Numbered from the stretch's first letter, positions 49,861 to 59,728 are shown. The stretch: 64,000 nucleotides of DNA from Agrobacterium tumefaciens (GCF_017726655.1 NZ_CP072308.1:1736001-1800000), one strand, 5' to 3'. Notes: generated by a model not told the origin, from the sequence alone. Made by a program: numbers and translations.

Positions 49861-50742
49861 TCAACCGTTGATGCGTTCGGCCTCGCCGCCATAATAGCTG
49901 ATGTAACGGCCGGCGATGGATGATACCGGCAGAACCACCAGGACATCGGTCGTGTTGAAAGCATGATCAACGACCGCGCCAGCGCCAAACATGGCCCCGA
50001 GACGCATGTAACCCTTGATCAGCGGCGGCATGGCATTCAGCGCCTTGCGGGCGTTGAGCGCCTCTGCCGGGACGAGGTCCATTTCGTGGTAGAGTTCGGG
50101 GAGCGCGACCGCTTCCCACTCTCCCTTTGCCAGGCAATTATGGTGCAGGAAGGACAAGGCGAGCGCGTGCGCTTCCGGCTGCACGCCGGGGAATGAGGCG
50201 CAGCCGATCATCGCGTCCATGCGGTGTTTGACCGCATAAGACCAGTTGCCCTGCCACAGAAGCTCGACGGTGCGTTTGGTGCGATATTCCGGCAGCACGC
50301 AGGAGCGGCCAAGTTCCATGAAGCGCTTGCCGGGATGACGTGCGACGAGGCCAGCGATGTCGAATTCGCTGGCTGAATAAAAGCCGTTATTTGCCATCGC
50401 GATATCCTGCCGCAGCAGGCGATAGGTACCGACGATCTGGTCCTCGCTGTCGCCTTCGATCGACTTGTCGAGAACAAGCAGATGATCGCAAACGCTGTCC
50501 CAGGCGTCGAAGTCGCGCTGGCGCCGCATCGCTTCTGCGGGAAGGCGCGCCTTCATCTCGTCCACAAAGACCCGGTAACGCACGGATTGCGCGGCATCGA
50601 TCTCTCGTTCGTTTCTTGCCAGCCGTGTTTCCAGCTTGCCGATACGCCCGAAAAGACCCTCATTGTCCTGAGCTATGTCCGGACGAGCAGGAATGACGAC
50701 ATTGTTCTCGCAAATGTCATGATTGAGGATTTCGGCAACCAT
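49861..50742 (-). CDS. olsB: L-ornithine N(alpha)-acyltransferase OlsB
   Basis: The 293-residue GNAT-fold enzyme transfers a 3-hydroxyacyl chain from acyl-carrier protein to ornithine, the first step of ornithine-lipid synthesis. Features include the N-terminal LETRLARNEREIDAAQSVRYRVF (autoinducer-synthase-like fold), FMELGRSCVLPEYR and LIKGYMRLGAMFGAGAVVD at the C-terminus. ATG 50742 is nine bases after GGAG; the TTG at 50763 precedes that site. An inverted repeat lies about 40-65 bases upstream. OlsA at 37067 performs the second step. Confidence 0.9.
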   Translation of the reverse strand: MVAEILNHDICENNVVIPARPDIAQDNEGLFGRIGKLETRLARNEREIDAAQSVRYRVFVDEMKARLPAEAMRRQRDFDAWDSVCDHLLVLDKSIEGDSEDQIVGTYRLLRQDIAMANNGFYSASEFDIAGLVARHPGKRFMELGRSCVLPEYRTKRTVELLWQGNWSYAVKHRMDAMIGCASFPGVQPEAHALALSFLHHNCLAKGEWEAVALPELYHEMDLVPAEALNARKALNAMPPLIKGYMRLGAMFGAGAVVDHAFNTTDVLVVLPVSSIAGRYISYYGGEAERING

Positions 50743-50783
50743 GGGGAATCGCTCCGCCACCAAAGAATTTTCCTGTCATAAAT

Positions 50784-50806
50784 CACTATTTGACGACAGA
50801 ATAGTG
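50784..50806. promoter_or_regulatory. Inverted repeat upstream of olsB
   Basis: CACTATT and AATAGTG are separated by nine bases, about 45 bases ahead of the olsB start and 30 bases short of the hybrid kinase stop on the same strand. The spacing fits a dimeric regulator site; an RNA hairpin is also possible. Confidence 0.4.
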
Positions 50807-50836
50807 ACAAAATGCGACCAGCGCGAGTCCGCCGTT

Positions 50837-53086
50837 TCATATTAGCGACGGACGTTTTGCCTTCAGTAGCCGGTGAATTTCCTCAACCAGCCGGCCTGGA
50901 TCGGCAGGCTTGGCAAGCACGGCGCCGGCGCCGGCTGTCAGCAGCTTTTCAGCGGTCGCAGTCGTCGCATCGCCGCTCAGTACAATGACGGGAATACTTC
51001 TGTCGGCCTCCATGCTCCGCAAAAGCTCGGGAAGCACGTCCATCCCCTCACCGCCCGGCATATTGAGATCGGATATGATGAGATCAGGCAAACGGCGCGC
51101 GCCCGGTTCCAAAGAGTGCCGGAGCCCCTCGAAGTCTTCGACAAGACGAACGACATAACCGTTTTTTTCCAGAACAGCGCGGACGATGCGCTGGTTGACG
51201 GCGTCGTCTTCGGCAACGAGGATCTCAATGCCGCCCGTCGGGTCTTTCATGACGCGCGAGGAAAATCCCACATCCGGATGGTTGTCGTTGATCGCATCCC
51301 GACGCTCGATCCCGCGCAGACGGCCGCACAGGACGTCGATCAGGGATTTTTCGCGCAGCGGCCGGATCAACCAGGCGTCGAAGGATACATGCATTGTCGA
51401 GGGGCGCTCTTCCGGGCTGACCAGCAGCGTACGGCGAACATCCTGGTGTGGCCAATCCTTAAGTGCATCCCTGAACAGCGGTGAAATACGCCGGTCGACA
51501 ATGATATCGGTAAGCCCCTCCGCCTGCACGGTGGCGTCGTTTCGCAGCCTTTCAAGATCACCTGGCTGGTGGATGAGCTGGCATCGTCCCCCGAGCGCTT
51601 TGATCGCCTCCATGGTCACCCCTGCCGCCACACCTTCCGGCGCGATGAGGAGGACATTCGTATGCCGCAGGCACCCACGCCGTCCGACATCCACCATCTC
51701 GGCAGGAGCGCCAGCCGGCCGGAACGTCAGCTTAAAGGTGCTCCCCTTTCCTTTTCGGCTGGAAACCGTGAGGCTGCCACCGAATTCGCGCACGATGCGG
51801 GCGGAAATTGCGAGGCCAAGACCCGTGCCAGCGCTTTGCTGCGATACAGGCCCGGCCTGCTCGAACTCGCCAAAGATGCGTTTCTGCTCCGCCTCGCTCA
51901 TGCCAGGACCGGTATCTTCAACGCCGATGTATAATTCCCCGCCAACCATGTGCACCCTGACGACCACCCCGCCTTCCCGCGTGAATTTGACGGCGTTGCC
52001 GATGAGATTGAAGAGAACCTGCCGGAGCCTTGCCGGATCGAAATCGAGATGATCGGGCACATCAGGCGTTACGAAGGAGGCGATTTCGATGCCCTTTTCG
52101 TGCGCGCGGTGGGCCAGCATCTCAACGACGCTCTCGATCAGCCGGCGCAGATTTTCAGCGCGCGGATTGAGCCTGAAGCGACCTGCCTCGAGTGTCGAAT
52201 AATCCAGGAGATCCTCGACCAGTTGCACCAGCGACTGGCCGGACTGCCGCATGCCATCCAGATAATTGCGCTGTTCTTCGTTGAGTTTGGTCTGGGACAG
52301 AAGATGGTTCATGCCGAGCATGCCGGAAAGCGGCAGCCGGATCTCGTGGCTGACCGTGGCAAGCAGCCTTGCCTTAACCGCATCGGCCTTTTCGGCTCGT
52401 AACCGGGCGTCTTCCCGCTCGGCGAGCGCAAGCCGCTCCTCGGTCACGTCTCTCGCGATGCTGCTGATCATAAGTCGGCTACTTGAAAGATCACGCGTCA
52501 CGACATCATGCCAGGAAAAGATGCGCTGACCGAACGGCGTCGCGATCTCGACATCATAGGCGTGAACCTTCTCACCCGGACGGAAAGCAATACCGATTTC
52601 CTCGCAGCTTAATCCTTCCGGCACCGCACAACCGGTCATGTCGCGAAAGATCCGGTTCGCCTCGACGATGCGCCGGTTCATGTCACGGATCACGACAATG
52701 TCGCCCATGGATTCCTGCATCTCCGCGATCAACGATCGGTTTTGCGTCTGCCGGAGCCTGAGATCGGATTCCGCGACCTGAGTAAACGGCCGCTGAGGAG
52801 GCGTGCGAAAGAGCGCGTAGACAAGGAGGCCGACGAGCAGCAAGCCAAAGAAGACTGCCAGGCCGACGGTCGTCGCATAGGGCACTGCAAGTGCAACCAG
52901 GGCCGCGACAAAGCCTCCAACGGATAAGGATATGGCGATGTGGAGCGCTACAGAGCTGGCATGGATCGCATGATCCTCGTCCGCTCGTCGCGGCGTGGTA
53001 TCGATGCGATCTGCCGCCTGCTCCGCCGTGGCGGCCAGGCCAAGCCCATCCGAAACTTTTTGCCGCAGTCTTGCCAGTTCGCTCAT
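50837..53086 (-). CDS. Hybrid histidine kinase with PAS, HisKA, HATPase and two receiver-like domains
   Basis: The 749-residue protein has two adjacent TMs (about residues 45-95), PAS (about 110-235), HisKA with H-box VSHEIRLPLSG, HATPase (NLIGNAVKFT, EDTGPGM, GTGLGLAIS) and a C-terminal receiver from about 620 (ILVAEDDAVNQ, phospho-acceptor in LIISDLNMPG, conserved Lys in AVLAKPAD). Between HATPase and receiver lies a second receiver-like domain lacking the acid pair (see findings). It lies upstream of olsB in the same direction, but the signal and target are unknown. The ATG at 53086 is used rather than TTG 53092. Confidence 0.88.
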   Translation of the reverse strand: MSELARLRQKVSDGLGLAATAEQAADRIDTTPRRADEDHAIHASSVALHIAISLSVGGFVAALVALAVPYATTVGLAVFFGLLLVGLLVYALFRTPPQRPFTQVAESDLRLRQTQNRSLIAEMQESMGDIVVIRDMNRRIVEANRIFRDMTGCAVPEGLSCEEIGIAFRPGEKVHAYDVEIATPFGQRIFSWHDVVTRDLSSSRLMISSIARDVTEERLALAEREDARLRAEKADAVKARLLATVSHEIRLPLSGMLGMNHLLSQTKLNEEQRNYLDGMRQSGQSLVQLVEDLLDYSTLEAGRFRLNPRAENLRRLIESVVEMLAHRAHEKGIEIASFVTPDVPDHLDFDPARLRQVLFNLIGNAVKFTREGGVVVRVHMVGGELYIGVEDTGPGMSEAEQKRIFGEFEQAGPVSQQSAGTGLGLAISARIVREFGGSLTVSSRKGKGSTFKLTFRPAGAPAEMVDVGRRGCLRHTNVLLIAPEGVAAGVTMEAIKALGGRCQLIHQPGDLERLRNDATVQAEGLTDIIVDRRISPLFRDALKDWPHQDVRRTLLVSPEERPSTMHVSFDAWLIRPLREKSLIDVLCGRLRGIERRDAINDNHPDVGFSSRVMKDPTGGIEILVAEDDAVNQRIVRAVLEKNGYVVRLVEDFEGLRHSLEPGARRLPDLIISDLNMPGGEGMDVLPELLRSMEADRSIPVIVLSGDATTATAEKLLTAGAGAVLAKPADPGRLVEEIHRLLKAKRPSLI

Positions 53087-53141
53087 GCTCAACCGCTACC
53101 ACGGCAGCGGTTTTGATATGTTTGGCGGCAACCCTAAAATT

Positions 53142-53630
53142 TTACGTTTTGGCTGCCCGGGCGTGCAAAACTTCGTCAAGGATAACGCAAGCTGCGCCGA
53201 TGGTTATGAAACTGTCTGCGAGATTGAAAACGGCGAAAGACCAAGTCTCAGTGTAAAACAGGATGTAGTCGATGACGTGGCCGTAAAAAAACCGGTCGAG
53301 AAGATTGCCGGCGGCACCTGCAATAATGAAGGCAAAGCCGAGATGGGCGAAGGTACGGTCCGCTGCCGTCTTGCGCCACAGCCACAGAACGAAGACCACG
53401 ATGACGAGGCGCATGCTGACGATGAACCAGCCATGCATGTCTTCGAGCATCGAAAAGGCAACACCGAGATTGTAGGTCCGGTAGAGCGCAAGGAACGGAG
53501 CGACGGGCACCATCTGTTGCAGCGGCAGATAGGCCTCAACCAGCTGCTTGACGACCTGGTCCAGCACCAGTGCGGCGACGATCAGCGCAAAAGCAGGACC
53601 GAATTTCGAGAACAATGCCGCTTTGGCCAT
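53142..53630 (-). CDS. lspA: Lipoprotein signal peptidase (signal peptidase II)
   Basis: The 162-residue aspartic protease has four TMs. Motifs: YNLGVAFS (53-60), GNLLDRF with catalytic Asp112, and NLADS with catalytic Asp139. It cleaves diacylated prolipoproteins before Lnt acts. Its ATG overlaps the stop of the SpoU-family gene by one base. Confidence 0.96.
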   Translation of the reverse strand: MAKAALFSKFGPAFALIVAALVLDQVVKQLVEAYLPLQQMVPVAPFLALYRTYNLGVAFSMLEDMHGWFIVSMRLVIVVFVLWLWRKTAADRTFAHLGFAFIIAGAAGNLLDRFFYGHVIDYILFYTETWSFAVFNLADSFITIGAACVILDEVLHARAAKT

Positions 53631-54490
53631 TACGTCACCGGTGCCAGTTCGAGGAGATGTCGCCGTGCTTCAAACAGCATGACGGCGGTTGCGATGGCGA
53701 GATTGAGACTATCGGCACGGCCCTGCTGGGGAATGCGCGCCAGTTGGTCCGCCTTGCCGGCGAGTTCCGGCGGGAGGCCGGATTGCTCGTTACCCATCAG
53801 GATCACGACCGGTTTGCCAGCATAGTCGATCTTTCGATAATCGACCGAACCGGCAAGATGCGTGGCAACAACACTGACGCCAGCCGATTTTTTCCAGGCC
53901 AGAAATTCATCGACGGAGGCACGAGCGACCGGCGTGGCAAAGACCGAGCCCATGGTGGCGCGCACCGTCTCCAGCGAAAATGGATCGGTGCAATCGCCGA
54001 CCAGAATGACACCTGAAGCGCCCGCCGCATCCGCCGTGCGAATGATGGTGCCGAGATTTCCGGGATCGCGCACCCGGTCGAGCGCGATATAGGTCTCGCC
54101 CTTTTCCGCTCGGATATCCTTCAGCGGCTTCCATTTCTGTTCGAAAATGCCGACCACCATCTGCGGATTGTCGCGGCGGGTGATCGAGGCGACGACCTTT
54201 TCGCTGACTTCGAGTACGAGACCGCCCGAGGCCACGGTCTTTACCGCCGCCTGCTCCACCAGAGGCTTGCCCTTGGCGGCTTTGGCGTAAACCAGGGTCT
54301 TGATCGTCCAGCCAAGCTCAAGGGCGTCGATGACCAGTTTCAGGCCTTCAGCCATGAAAGTGCCCGTCTCTTCCCTGCCCTTTTTCTGGGTCAGTGCCTT
54401 GATATCCTTGATGATGGGATTGGCAAGACTCGTCACTTCCTTGACCTGGCCAACGCGTCGCGTGGTGTTTTCGCGCATGTCCTTCATCAT
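53630..54490 (-). CDS. SpoU/TrmH-family RNA 2'-O-methyltransferase
   Basis: The 286-residue protein has an N-terminal L30-like substrate-binding domain and the SPOUT knot domain with [29 protein letters not shown] and [17 protein letters not shown], the three SpoU motifs. It 2'-O-methylates rRNA or tRNA; the site is not assignable. It overlaps the upstream methyltransferase by four bases and lspA by one, so the three are tightly coupled. Confidence 0.9.
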   Translation of the reverse strand: MMKDMRENTTRRVGQVKEVTSLANPIIKDIKALTQKKGREETGTFMAEGLKLVIDALELGWTIKTLVYAKAAKGKPLVEQAAVKTVASGGLVLEVSEKVVASITRRDNPQMVVGIFEQKWKPLKDIRAEKGETYIALDRVRDPGNLGTIIRTADAAGASGVILVGDCTDPFSLETVRATMGSVFATPVARASVDEFLAWKKSAGVSVVATHLAGSVDYRKIDYAGKPVVILMGNEQSGLPPELAGKADQLARIPQQGRADSLNLAIATAVMLFEARRHLLELAPVT

Positions 54491-55620
54491 TTCGGCTCCC
54501 AGCGGCTGAACAGCGATGTAGAAAGAACGCGGCCCGGCGTTTTGCCGTCTAGCCCGGCCTCGCGAATCACCAGTTCTCCAGACGCAACAGTGCCGCCCGC
54601 GCCGCGCATCGTTTCGCGCATCAGTTCATGCATCGAATAGAAGCTGGCCCGGATGGAGTAGGCAGTCAGTACCAGGCCTAGCGCCTTGGGCGAGAGGATT
54701 TCCCGGCAGATATCGAGCATCAGCGGCAGATGGTCGAACAGCTGCCAGACTTCGCCATGGGTGCCGCGGCCGAACTTTGGCGGATCGGTGAGGATGATGT
54801 CGTAGGTGTTGCCACGACGTTCTTCCCGCTGGATGAACTTCATCGCGTCTTCGCAGATCCAACGAATTGGCGCATTTTCCAATCCTGCGAGCGACTGGTT
54901 TTCCTTCGCCCAGCCAATTGCCTTCTTCGACGCGTCCACATGGGTCACTTCAGCCCCGGCCGCCGCCGCAACAAGCGAGGCGACACCGGTGTAGCCGAAG
55001 AGGTTCAAAACCTTCAGCGGCCGGTCGGCCGTCTCGACCGCATGTTTCAGCCATTCCCAGTGGACGATCTGTTCGGGGAAAACGCCGACATGGCGGAATG
55101 CGGTGAACCGGCCGAGAAAATTGACGCCGAGCAACGACAGGGGCCAGGTCTCGCCGAGCGCCGCTTTCGGGAAACGCCAGCGACCCATGCCGTCTTCATC
55201 CGTATCGCCGGTGAAGATGGCATCGGCATTCTGCCACACGCGGTCCGGAACAGAGGGTTTCCACAGCGCCTGGGCCTCCGGACGGACCACGCGGTAATCA
55301 CCATATTGTTCAAGCTTCAGGCCGTTGCCGCTGTCAATCAGGTGAAAATCACCGGCACCGCTTGATTCGAGAATGACGGGAACCTGCTCGGCAGGCAAAA
55401 TCCCGCTGCGCTCCTTGAGAGGACGTGCGGGCACCTGTTCTACGGCTGATGCTATACTGACCTTTTCCTTCGCCGGCGCTTTTGGCGTGCTGCGCACGGC
55501 GTCGGGCTCACGCTTTTTCGGCGCTGCATCCGGTCTGCGTGCCGGCTTCGCGGCGTTAATCTGCTTCTTATCGGCCCCGGCCCGCGCGCGCGTGCCCGGT
55601 CGGCTGTCTTTTTTCTTCAA
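54487..55620 (-). CDS. Class I SAM-dependent methyltransferase, RlmI/RlmK-like
   Basis: The 377-residue protein has a low-complexity basic, Ala/Lys/Pro-rich N-terminal tail (about residues 1-60) ahead of a Rossmann methyltransferase with VLNLFGYTGVASLVAAAAGA (SAM site) and LTDPPKFGRG (catalytic motif DPPK). The C-terminal fold resembles 23S rRNA m5C methyltransferases. The start is a TTG at 55620, six bases after GGAAAG; an N-terminal truncation of the tail cannot be excluded. Confidence 0.85.
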   Translation of the reverse strand: MKKKDSRPGTRARAGADKKQINAAKPARRPDAAPKKREPDAVRSTPKAPAKEKVSIASAVEQVPARPLKERSGILPAEQVPVILESSGAGDFHLIDSGNGLKLEQYGDYRVVRPEAQALWKPSVPDRVWQNADAIFTGDTDEDGMGRWRFPKAALGETWPLSLLGVNFLGRFTAFRHVGVFPEQIVHWEWLKHAVETADRPLKVLNLFGYTGVASLVAAAAGAEVTHVDASKKAIGWAKENQSLAGLENAPIRWICEDAMKFIQREERRGNTYDIILTDPPKFGRGTHGEVWQLFDHLPLMLDICREILSPKALGLVLTAYSIRASFYSMHELMRETMRGAGGTVASGELVIREAGLDGKTPGRVLSTSLFSRWEPK

Positions 55621-55711
55621 TGGAATCTTTCCGCTTATGCCCGCGTCTTATTGCGCAGCAAATAGCATCCCGAACGCCGCTCTACCAGAGCCACAACAAT
55701 TCTCGGCACCA

Positions 55712-56053
55712 TCACTCTGCCGGGAGCTGTCCCGCGTTCGGTACGGCGCCGCCCGTTGCCGCCTTTTGACGGTTCGCCTCATCATGCCAGCGAATGGCTT
55801 CCCTGGCCTCGATACGGGCGCGTTTGCGGTGTTTTCCCTGAGCGACCCATGTGGCCGCCGACCCCAGCAGGACACCAAAAATGACCGCCAGAAAGAGGAA
55901 AACAAAGAAGGGCGCCGTGAAGGACAGAACCCCGTCATCCGGCCGGAAGGGATTAAGTGCCAGCGTCACGGACTGTCGATTGGCGACGCAGAGGATGACG
56001 AGGATGATCGCCAGGGGCAGCAGAATGATGAGGTTGATGATTTTTTTCGACAT
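55712..56053 (-). CDS. LapA-like (DUF1049) membrane protein
   Basis: The 113-residue protein has two TMs (about residues 5-25 and 45-70) and a basic cytoplasmic tail, the lipopolysaccharide assembly protein A domain layout. In enteric bacteria LapA helps regulate LPS synthesis. GGAG nine bases upstream supports ATG 56053. It is located between ihfB and the rRNA methyltransferase, a recurring alphaproteobacterial order (sppA-ihfB-lapA). Confidence 0.82.
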   Translation of the reverse strand: MSKKIINLIILLPLAIILVILCVANRQSVTLALNPFRPDDGVLSFTAPFFVFLFLAVIFGVLLGSAATWVAQGKHRKRARIEAREAIRWHDEANRQKAATGGAVPNAGQLPAE

Positions 56054-56119
56054 CCGACAATACTCCATCACTGCAAACGCACGACCGGCACATTCTTAAT
56101 CGCCGGGCTCCAAGGGCGG

Positions 56120-56422
56120 TCAATCGTCCTCTTCGTCACCCATACCGGGATTGAGGCGTTCGCGCAGTTCCTTGCCCGTCTTGAAGAAAGGCACCCATTT
56201 TTCCTCGACGAAAACCGACTCACCCGTGCGCGGGTTCCGCCCGGAACGGGAAGGACGGTTTTTGACGGAGAATGCGCCGAAACCACGAAGCTCGACGCGG
56301 TTTCCTGCGGCCAGGGCATCGGTGATTTCATCCAGCACCGCATTGACGATGTTTTCCACATCGCGGTGATAAAGGTGCGGGTTACGCGCAGCAACGATCT
56401 GCACCAGTTCAGACTTGATCAC
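56120..56422 (-). CDS. ihfB: Integration host factor beta subunit
   Basis: The 100-residue HU/IHF-fold DNA-bending protein has [12 protein letters not shown] and the DNA-intercalating arm RNPRTGESV with Pro at the expected position. It pairs with IhfA to bend DNA at sigma-54 promoters, replication sites and integrase attachment sites; the window also holds rpoN and a tyrosine integrase. It follows sppA by 26 bases. Confidence 0.95.
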   Translation of the reverse strand: MIKSELVQIVAARNPHLYHRDVENIVNAVLDEITDALAAGNRVELRGFGAFSVKNRPSRSGRNPRTGESVFVEEKWVPFFKTGKELRERLNPGMGDEEDD

Positions 56423-56448
56423 GGTTGCCCCCTGAAAGAATTGGATTT

Positions 56449-57402
56449 TTAACGCGGCTCAACCTGCCAAACGGAAACAAGACCGTCAAGAAACAACTTG
56501 TCCGCTCCGAGCTGGCCAGCCCCCGCAAAGGGAATTAAATCGTCGTATCCCAGAAACTTTGCTATTTGCGCAACACTGAACAGCGCAAAAGGCGAATTCG
56601 ACGACGGCGCACGCCATTCGACGATCGGCAGATCCTTTGCCACACCACGGGTTTCGAGATAGGCGCGAATCTCCTTTTCGCCGCCCAGCGTATCGACCAG
56701 CTTGTTGGCAAGCGCCTGACGGCCGGTGTAGATCGATCCATTGGCCAGTTTCAACACGTCCTCGCGCGGCAGCTTGCGGCGATCGGCCACAAGATCGACA
56801 AACCAGCCATAGCTATCCATCACCATGGCGCGGATCATCGTCTTGGCTTCCTCCGGCGCATCATGGAACGGCGAAGGCTCGGCTTTCATGGGCGATGACT
56901 TGATTTCCTGCAGCGAGACGCCGAGCTTTTCCAGCAACGGGCCGAGTTGCGGATACTGGAAAATCACCCCGATCGAGCCGGTGATGGAGGTGTCCCCGGC
57001 GACGATGACGTCACCCGCCGATGCGATCATGTATCCTGCCGACGCTGCAAGCGTGCGGACATCGGAGACAACAGGCTTCTTTTCCGCCACAGCCCTGATG
57101 GCCTTGAATATGCGCTCACCGCCATAAGTCGTGCCACCGGGCGAGGAAATGGAGACGATCAGGCCTTTGACGTTATCGCTCTCGGCGATCTTGTCGAGCC
57201 GTTCAAGAAGTTCGGTATTGTCGGTGATCAGGCCGGTGATTTCGACCCGGGCGATATGCGGTCTCGCGCTCTGCGGAGGCCCTTCCCAGAAGACCCGATA
57301 GAGGCCAAAGGCGCCCGCGACAAGCAGCAGAACGGCGGCAACACGCCAGAAAGTCAACTTGCGGCGCAGCCGCCTGCGATCCGCTATCGCCATATTGTCC
57401 AT
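56449..57402 (-). CDS. sppA: Signal peptide peptidase SppA (short form)
   Basis: The 317-residue S49 serine protease clears cleaved signal peptides. It has an N-terminal TM (about residues 19-37), nucleophile Ser121 in [13 protein letters not shown] and general-base Lys173 in [11 protein letters not shown], the Ser/Lys dyad of the short (67 kDa-half) form. The frame upstream to 57492 is not supported; [16 protein letters not shown] is a natural cytoplasmic N-terminus. Confidence 0.92.
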   Translation of the reverse strand: MDNMAIADRRRLRRKLTFWRVAAVLLLVAGAFGLYRVFWEGPPQSARPHIARVEITGLITDNTELLERLDKIAESDNVKGLIVSISSPGGTTYGGERIFKAIRAVAEKKPVVSDVRTLAASAGYMIASAGDVIVAGDTSITGSIGVIFQYPQLGPLLEKLGVSLQEIKSSPMKAEPSPFHDAPEEAKTMIRAMVMDSYGWFVDLVADRRKLPREDVLKLANGSIYTGRQALANKLVDTLGGEKEIRAYLETRGVAKDLPIVEWRAPSSNSPFALFSVAQIAKFLGYDDLIPFAGAGQLGADKLFLDGLVSVWQVEPR

Positions 57403-57636
57403 CAAAACCTCTATCGTCCGCTTTTGCGTTTCTGGCCATATGGAACTTCTAGCGCGAAGCCGCAAGGAAACAATAGGAAACCGGAAATACAATTATATTA
57501 GCATTTCCCTTGCGCCTCTCCCGATAAAAACCATATTGGCAGGGCATGGCACTCGTGCCAAAAAGATTGTTCACGACAGTAGCTTCTGGTGCGGGCCCGA
57601 TTGGCTGTGCTGAGGAAGCGTTCCGGACCCACTCTT

Positions 57637-58302
57637 ATGCTTGAAAGACTCCGCGAAGCCGCGCCAGCATTTCCGTTGCCGAATGACCACGACCGCGCCT
57701 ACGGCGTGGCTCTTCGCCATTCCGCGCGCGTTAAGCGCCTGAAGATCATTCTTCCGGTCAGCGCGGTGATTATTTCGCTCGTCTTCATCGCGGTCTCGGT
57801 TATTCGAACCTGGGCGCCTGAAAATGTCTCGCTGGAAAGCGCGAGGATCGAAGACGGGAAGATCGTGATGGAAAAACCTGCCGTTGCAGGCCGCAACGAG
57901 AAGGGGATTGATTACTCCATGAACGCGGACCGGGCGTTGCAGGACATTGCGAACCCCAATCTCATGACCTTGGAGAAGGTTCTTGCGGCGGTGCCGGTCA
58001 ACGACGGCGTTGCGCAGGTGATCGCGAAGGAAGGCGTTTTTGACAGGGCCACGAACAAGCTGACGATGACGGCCCCTTTTGACATCAATCTCAGCAATGG
58101 CATACAAGCGAAGTTCCAGTCCGCAGATGTCGATCTGAAGGCCGGAAAAATGAGCAGCAAGGACCCTGTCTCAATCAAAACAAACGACGGGTCGATTGTT
58201 GCGCAATCGATTGATATCGCCGATAATGGCAAAACCATCGTATTTTCGGGGCAGGTACGGGCACGTATCGCTGCATCCAATATTAAAAATGAAGGCAAGT
58301 GA
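57637..58302 (+). CDS. lptC: LPS export protein LptC
   Basis: The 221-residue bitopic protein has a TM at about residues 30-52 and a periplasmic beta-jellyroll, including MTAPFDINLSNGIQAKF and GSIVAQSIDIADNGKTIVFSG. It carries LPS from LptBFG to LptA. ATG 57637 is chosen; the frame begins at 57589 without a good site. It opens the lptC-lptA-lptB operon, diverging from sppA (gap of about 230 bases). Confidence 0.88.
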   Translation: MLERLREAAPAFPLPNDHDRAYGVALRHSARVKRLKIILPVSAVIISLVFIAVSVIRTWAPENVSLESARIEDGKIVMEKPAVAGRNEKGIDYSMNADRALQDIANPNLMTLEKVLAAVPVNDGVAQVIAKEGVFDRATNKLTMTAPFDINLSNGIQAKFQSADVDLKAGKMSSKDPVSIKTNDGSIVAQSIDIADNGKTIVFSGQVRARIAASNIKNEGK

Positions 58303-58315
58303 GAGCCCGGTCCAG

Positions 58316-58879
58316 ATGATGCAAATGTCCCGTCCCGTTACCCTTGGCAAATATGCAGGCATCGCTTATGCGGGCCTGATTTTTTCCTGTCTTGCTACCG
58401 CCGCAGTTGCACAGAGCACGACCAGCAATATGCAGGGCGTCAAGCTGTCAAGCGACGAGCCGATCACGATCGACAGCGATCAGGCGGAGGTTAGAGACCA
58501 GGAGCGCAAGGCCTATTTCACCGGAAACGTGAAGGTTGTGCAGGGCACGACGACGTTGCAAGCCGGCAAGATGACGGTCAACTATGCCGGTCAAGGCGCG
58601 TCGCTGACCGGTGGCAACGCCCAGATCGAAAAGATCTTCGTCGACAACAACGTTTACCTGACCTCAGGCACGCAAAATGCGACCGCTGATCACGGCGAAT
58701 TCGACATGGCGAGCCAGACATTCATCCTCACCGGCAAGCAGGTGGTCCTCTCCGAGGGTACCAATGTCTTTACCGGCTGCAAATTGACGGTTTTCATGGA
58801 GACGGGGCAGGCAAAGCTCGATGCTTGCGGCGGTCGCGTTCGGATCATGCTTGATCCGAAGTCGCAGAAAAAACAGTAG
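58316..58879 (+). CDS. lptA: LPS transport periplasmic protein LptA
   Basis: The 187-residue exported protein has a signal peptide (about residues 10-35, ending TAAVAQS) and an OstA/LptA jellyroll with EPITIDSDQAEVRDQ and KAYFTGNVKVVQGTTTL. It forms the periplasmic bridge to LptD. Start ATG 58316 follows lptC by 14 bases; ATG 58289 within lptC is another in-frame start. Confidence 0.92.
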   Translation: MMQMSRPVTLGKYAGIAYAGLIFSCLATAAVAQSTTSNMQGVKLSSDEPITIDSDQAEVRDQERKAYFTGNVKVVQGTTTLQAGKMTVNYAGQGASLTGGNAQIEKIFVDNNVYLTSGTQNATADHGEFDMASQTFILTGKQVVLSEGTNVFTGCKLTVFMETGQAKLDACGGRVRIMLDPKSQKKQ

Positions 58880-58885
58880 TTTCTC

Positions 58886-59695
58886 GTGAACATAGCTTCC
58901 ATCTCAAAGATATTCGGCGGCGGGCGCAGCCGAGCCGCAGCTGCCGCCTCAACGGCCGATAAAACCCCGTATGAGGGAACGCTAATCGCGCATGGCCTGA
59001 CCAAGACGTACAATACCCGTCGCGTCGTCAACGGCGTTTCGCTTGTCGTGCGTCGCGGTGAGGCCGTCGGGCTGCTTGGTCCCAACGGCGCCGGTAAAAC
59101 CACCTGTTTCTACATGATTACGGGTCTGGTTCCCGTCGATACCGGCAAGATCGCCATTAACGGCAATGATGTGACCACGATGCCGATGTACCGACGCGCG
59201 CGCCTTGGCGTTGGTTACCTACCGCAGGAAGCATCGATTTTCCGCGGCCTTACCGTTGAGGAAAACATCCGCGCCGTGCTCGAAGTGCATGAGCCTGACT
59301 CGGCGAAACGCAACCGCAAGCTCGATGAGTTGCTGGAAGAGTTTCATATCGCGCAGCTGCGCAAATCGCCTGCCGTCGCGCTTTCGGGTGGTGAACGCCG
59401 CCGCCTGGAAATCGCACGCGCCCTTGCGACCGATCCGACATTCATGCTGCTCGACGAGCCTTTTGCCGGCGTCGATCCGATTTCGGTGAGCGACATTCAG
59501 AATCTGGTGAGGCACCTCACAGCCCGCGGCATCGGCGTTCTGGTGACCGACCACAATGTGCGTGAGACACTGGGCCTCATCGACCGCGCTTACATCATCC
59601 ACGCTGGTGAGGTCCTGACGCACGGCCGCCCTGACGACATCGTGAATAATCCGGACGTAAGACGGCTTTATCTCGGTAACAATTTCAGCCTTTAG
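58886..59695 (+). CDS. lptB: LPS export ABC transporter ATPase LptB
   Basis: The 269-residue ABC ATPase has Walker A GLLGPNGAGKTT near residue 68, signature LSGGERRR near 166, and Walker B FMLLDEPFAGVDP. The N-terminus has about 35 extra residues (Ala/Ser-rich) before the core. The start is GTG. It energises LPS extraction with LptFG (outside the window). The gene order lptA-lptB-rpoN is widely conserved. Confidence 0.96.
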   Translation: MNIASISKIFGGGRSRAAAAASTADKTPYEGTLIAHGLTKTYNTRRVVNGVSLVVRRGEAVGLLGPNGAGKTTCFYMITGLVPVDTGKIAINGNDVTTMPMYRRARLGVGYLPQEASIFRGLTVEENIRAVLEVHEPDSAKRNRKLDELLEEFHIAQLRKSPAVALSGGERRRLEIARALATDPTFMLLDEPFAGVDPISVSDIQNLVRHLTARGIGVLVTDHNVRETLGLIDRAYIIHAGEVLTHGRPDDIVNNPDVRRLYLGNNFSL

Positions 59696-59701
59696 GATGG
59701 T

Positions 59702-59728
59702 GGGCGCGAAAGATTCTTCATCGCGCCC
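59702..59728 (+). terminator. Stem-loop after lptB
   Basis: GGGCGCGA and TCGCGCCC form an eight-pair stem around an 11-base loop, starting seven bases past the lptB stop. No T-run follows, so it may attenuate rather than stop transcription into rpoN. The remaining gap to 59848 is AT-rich and probably holds the rpoN promoter. Confidence 0.45.
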
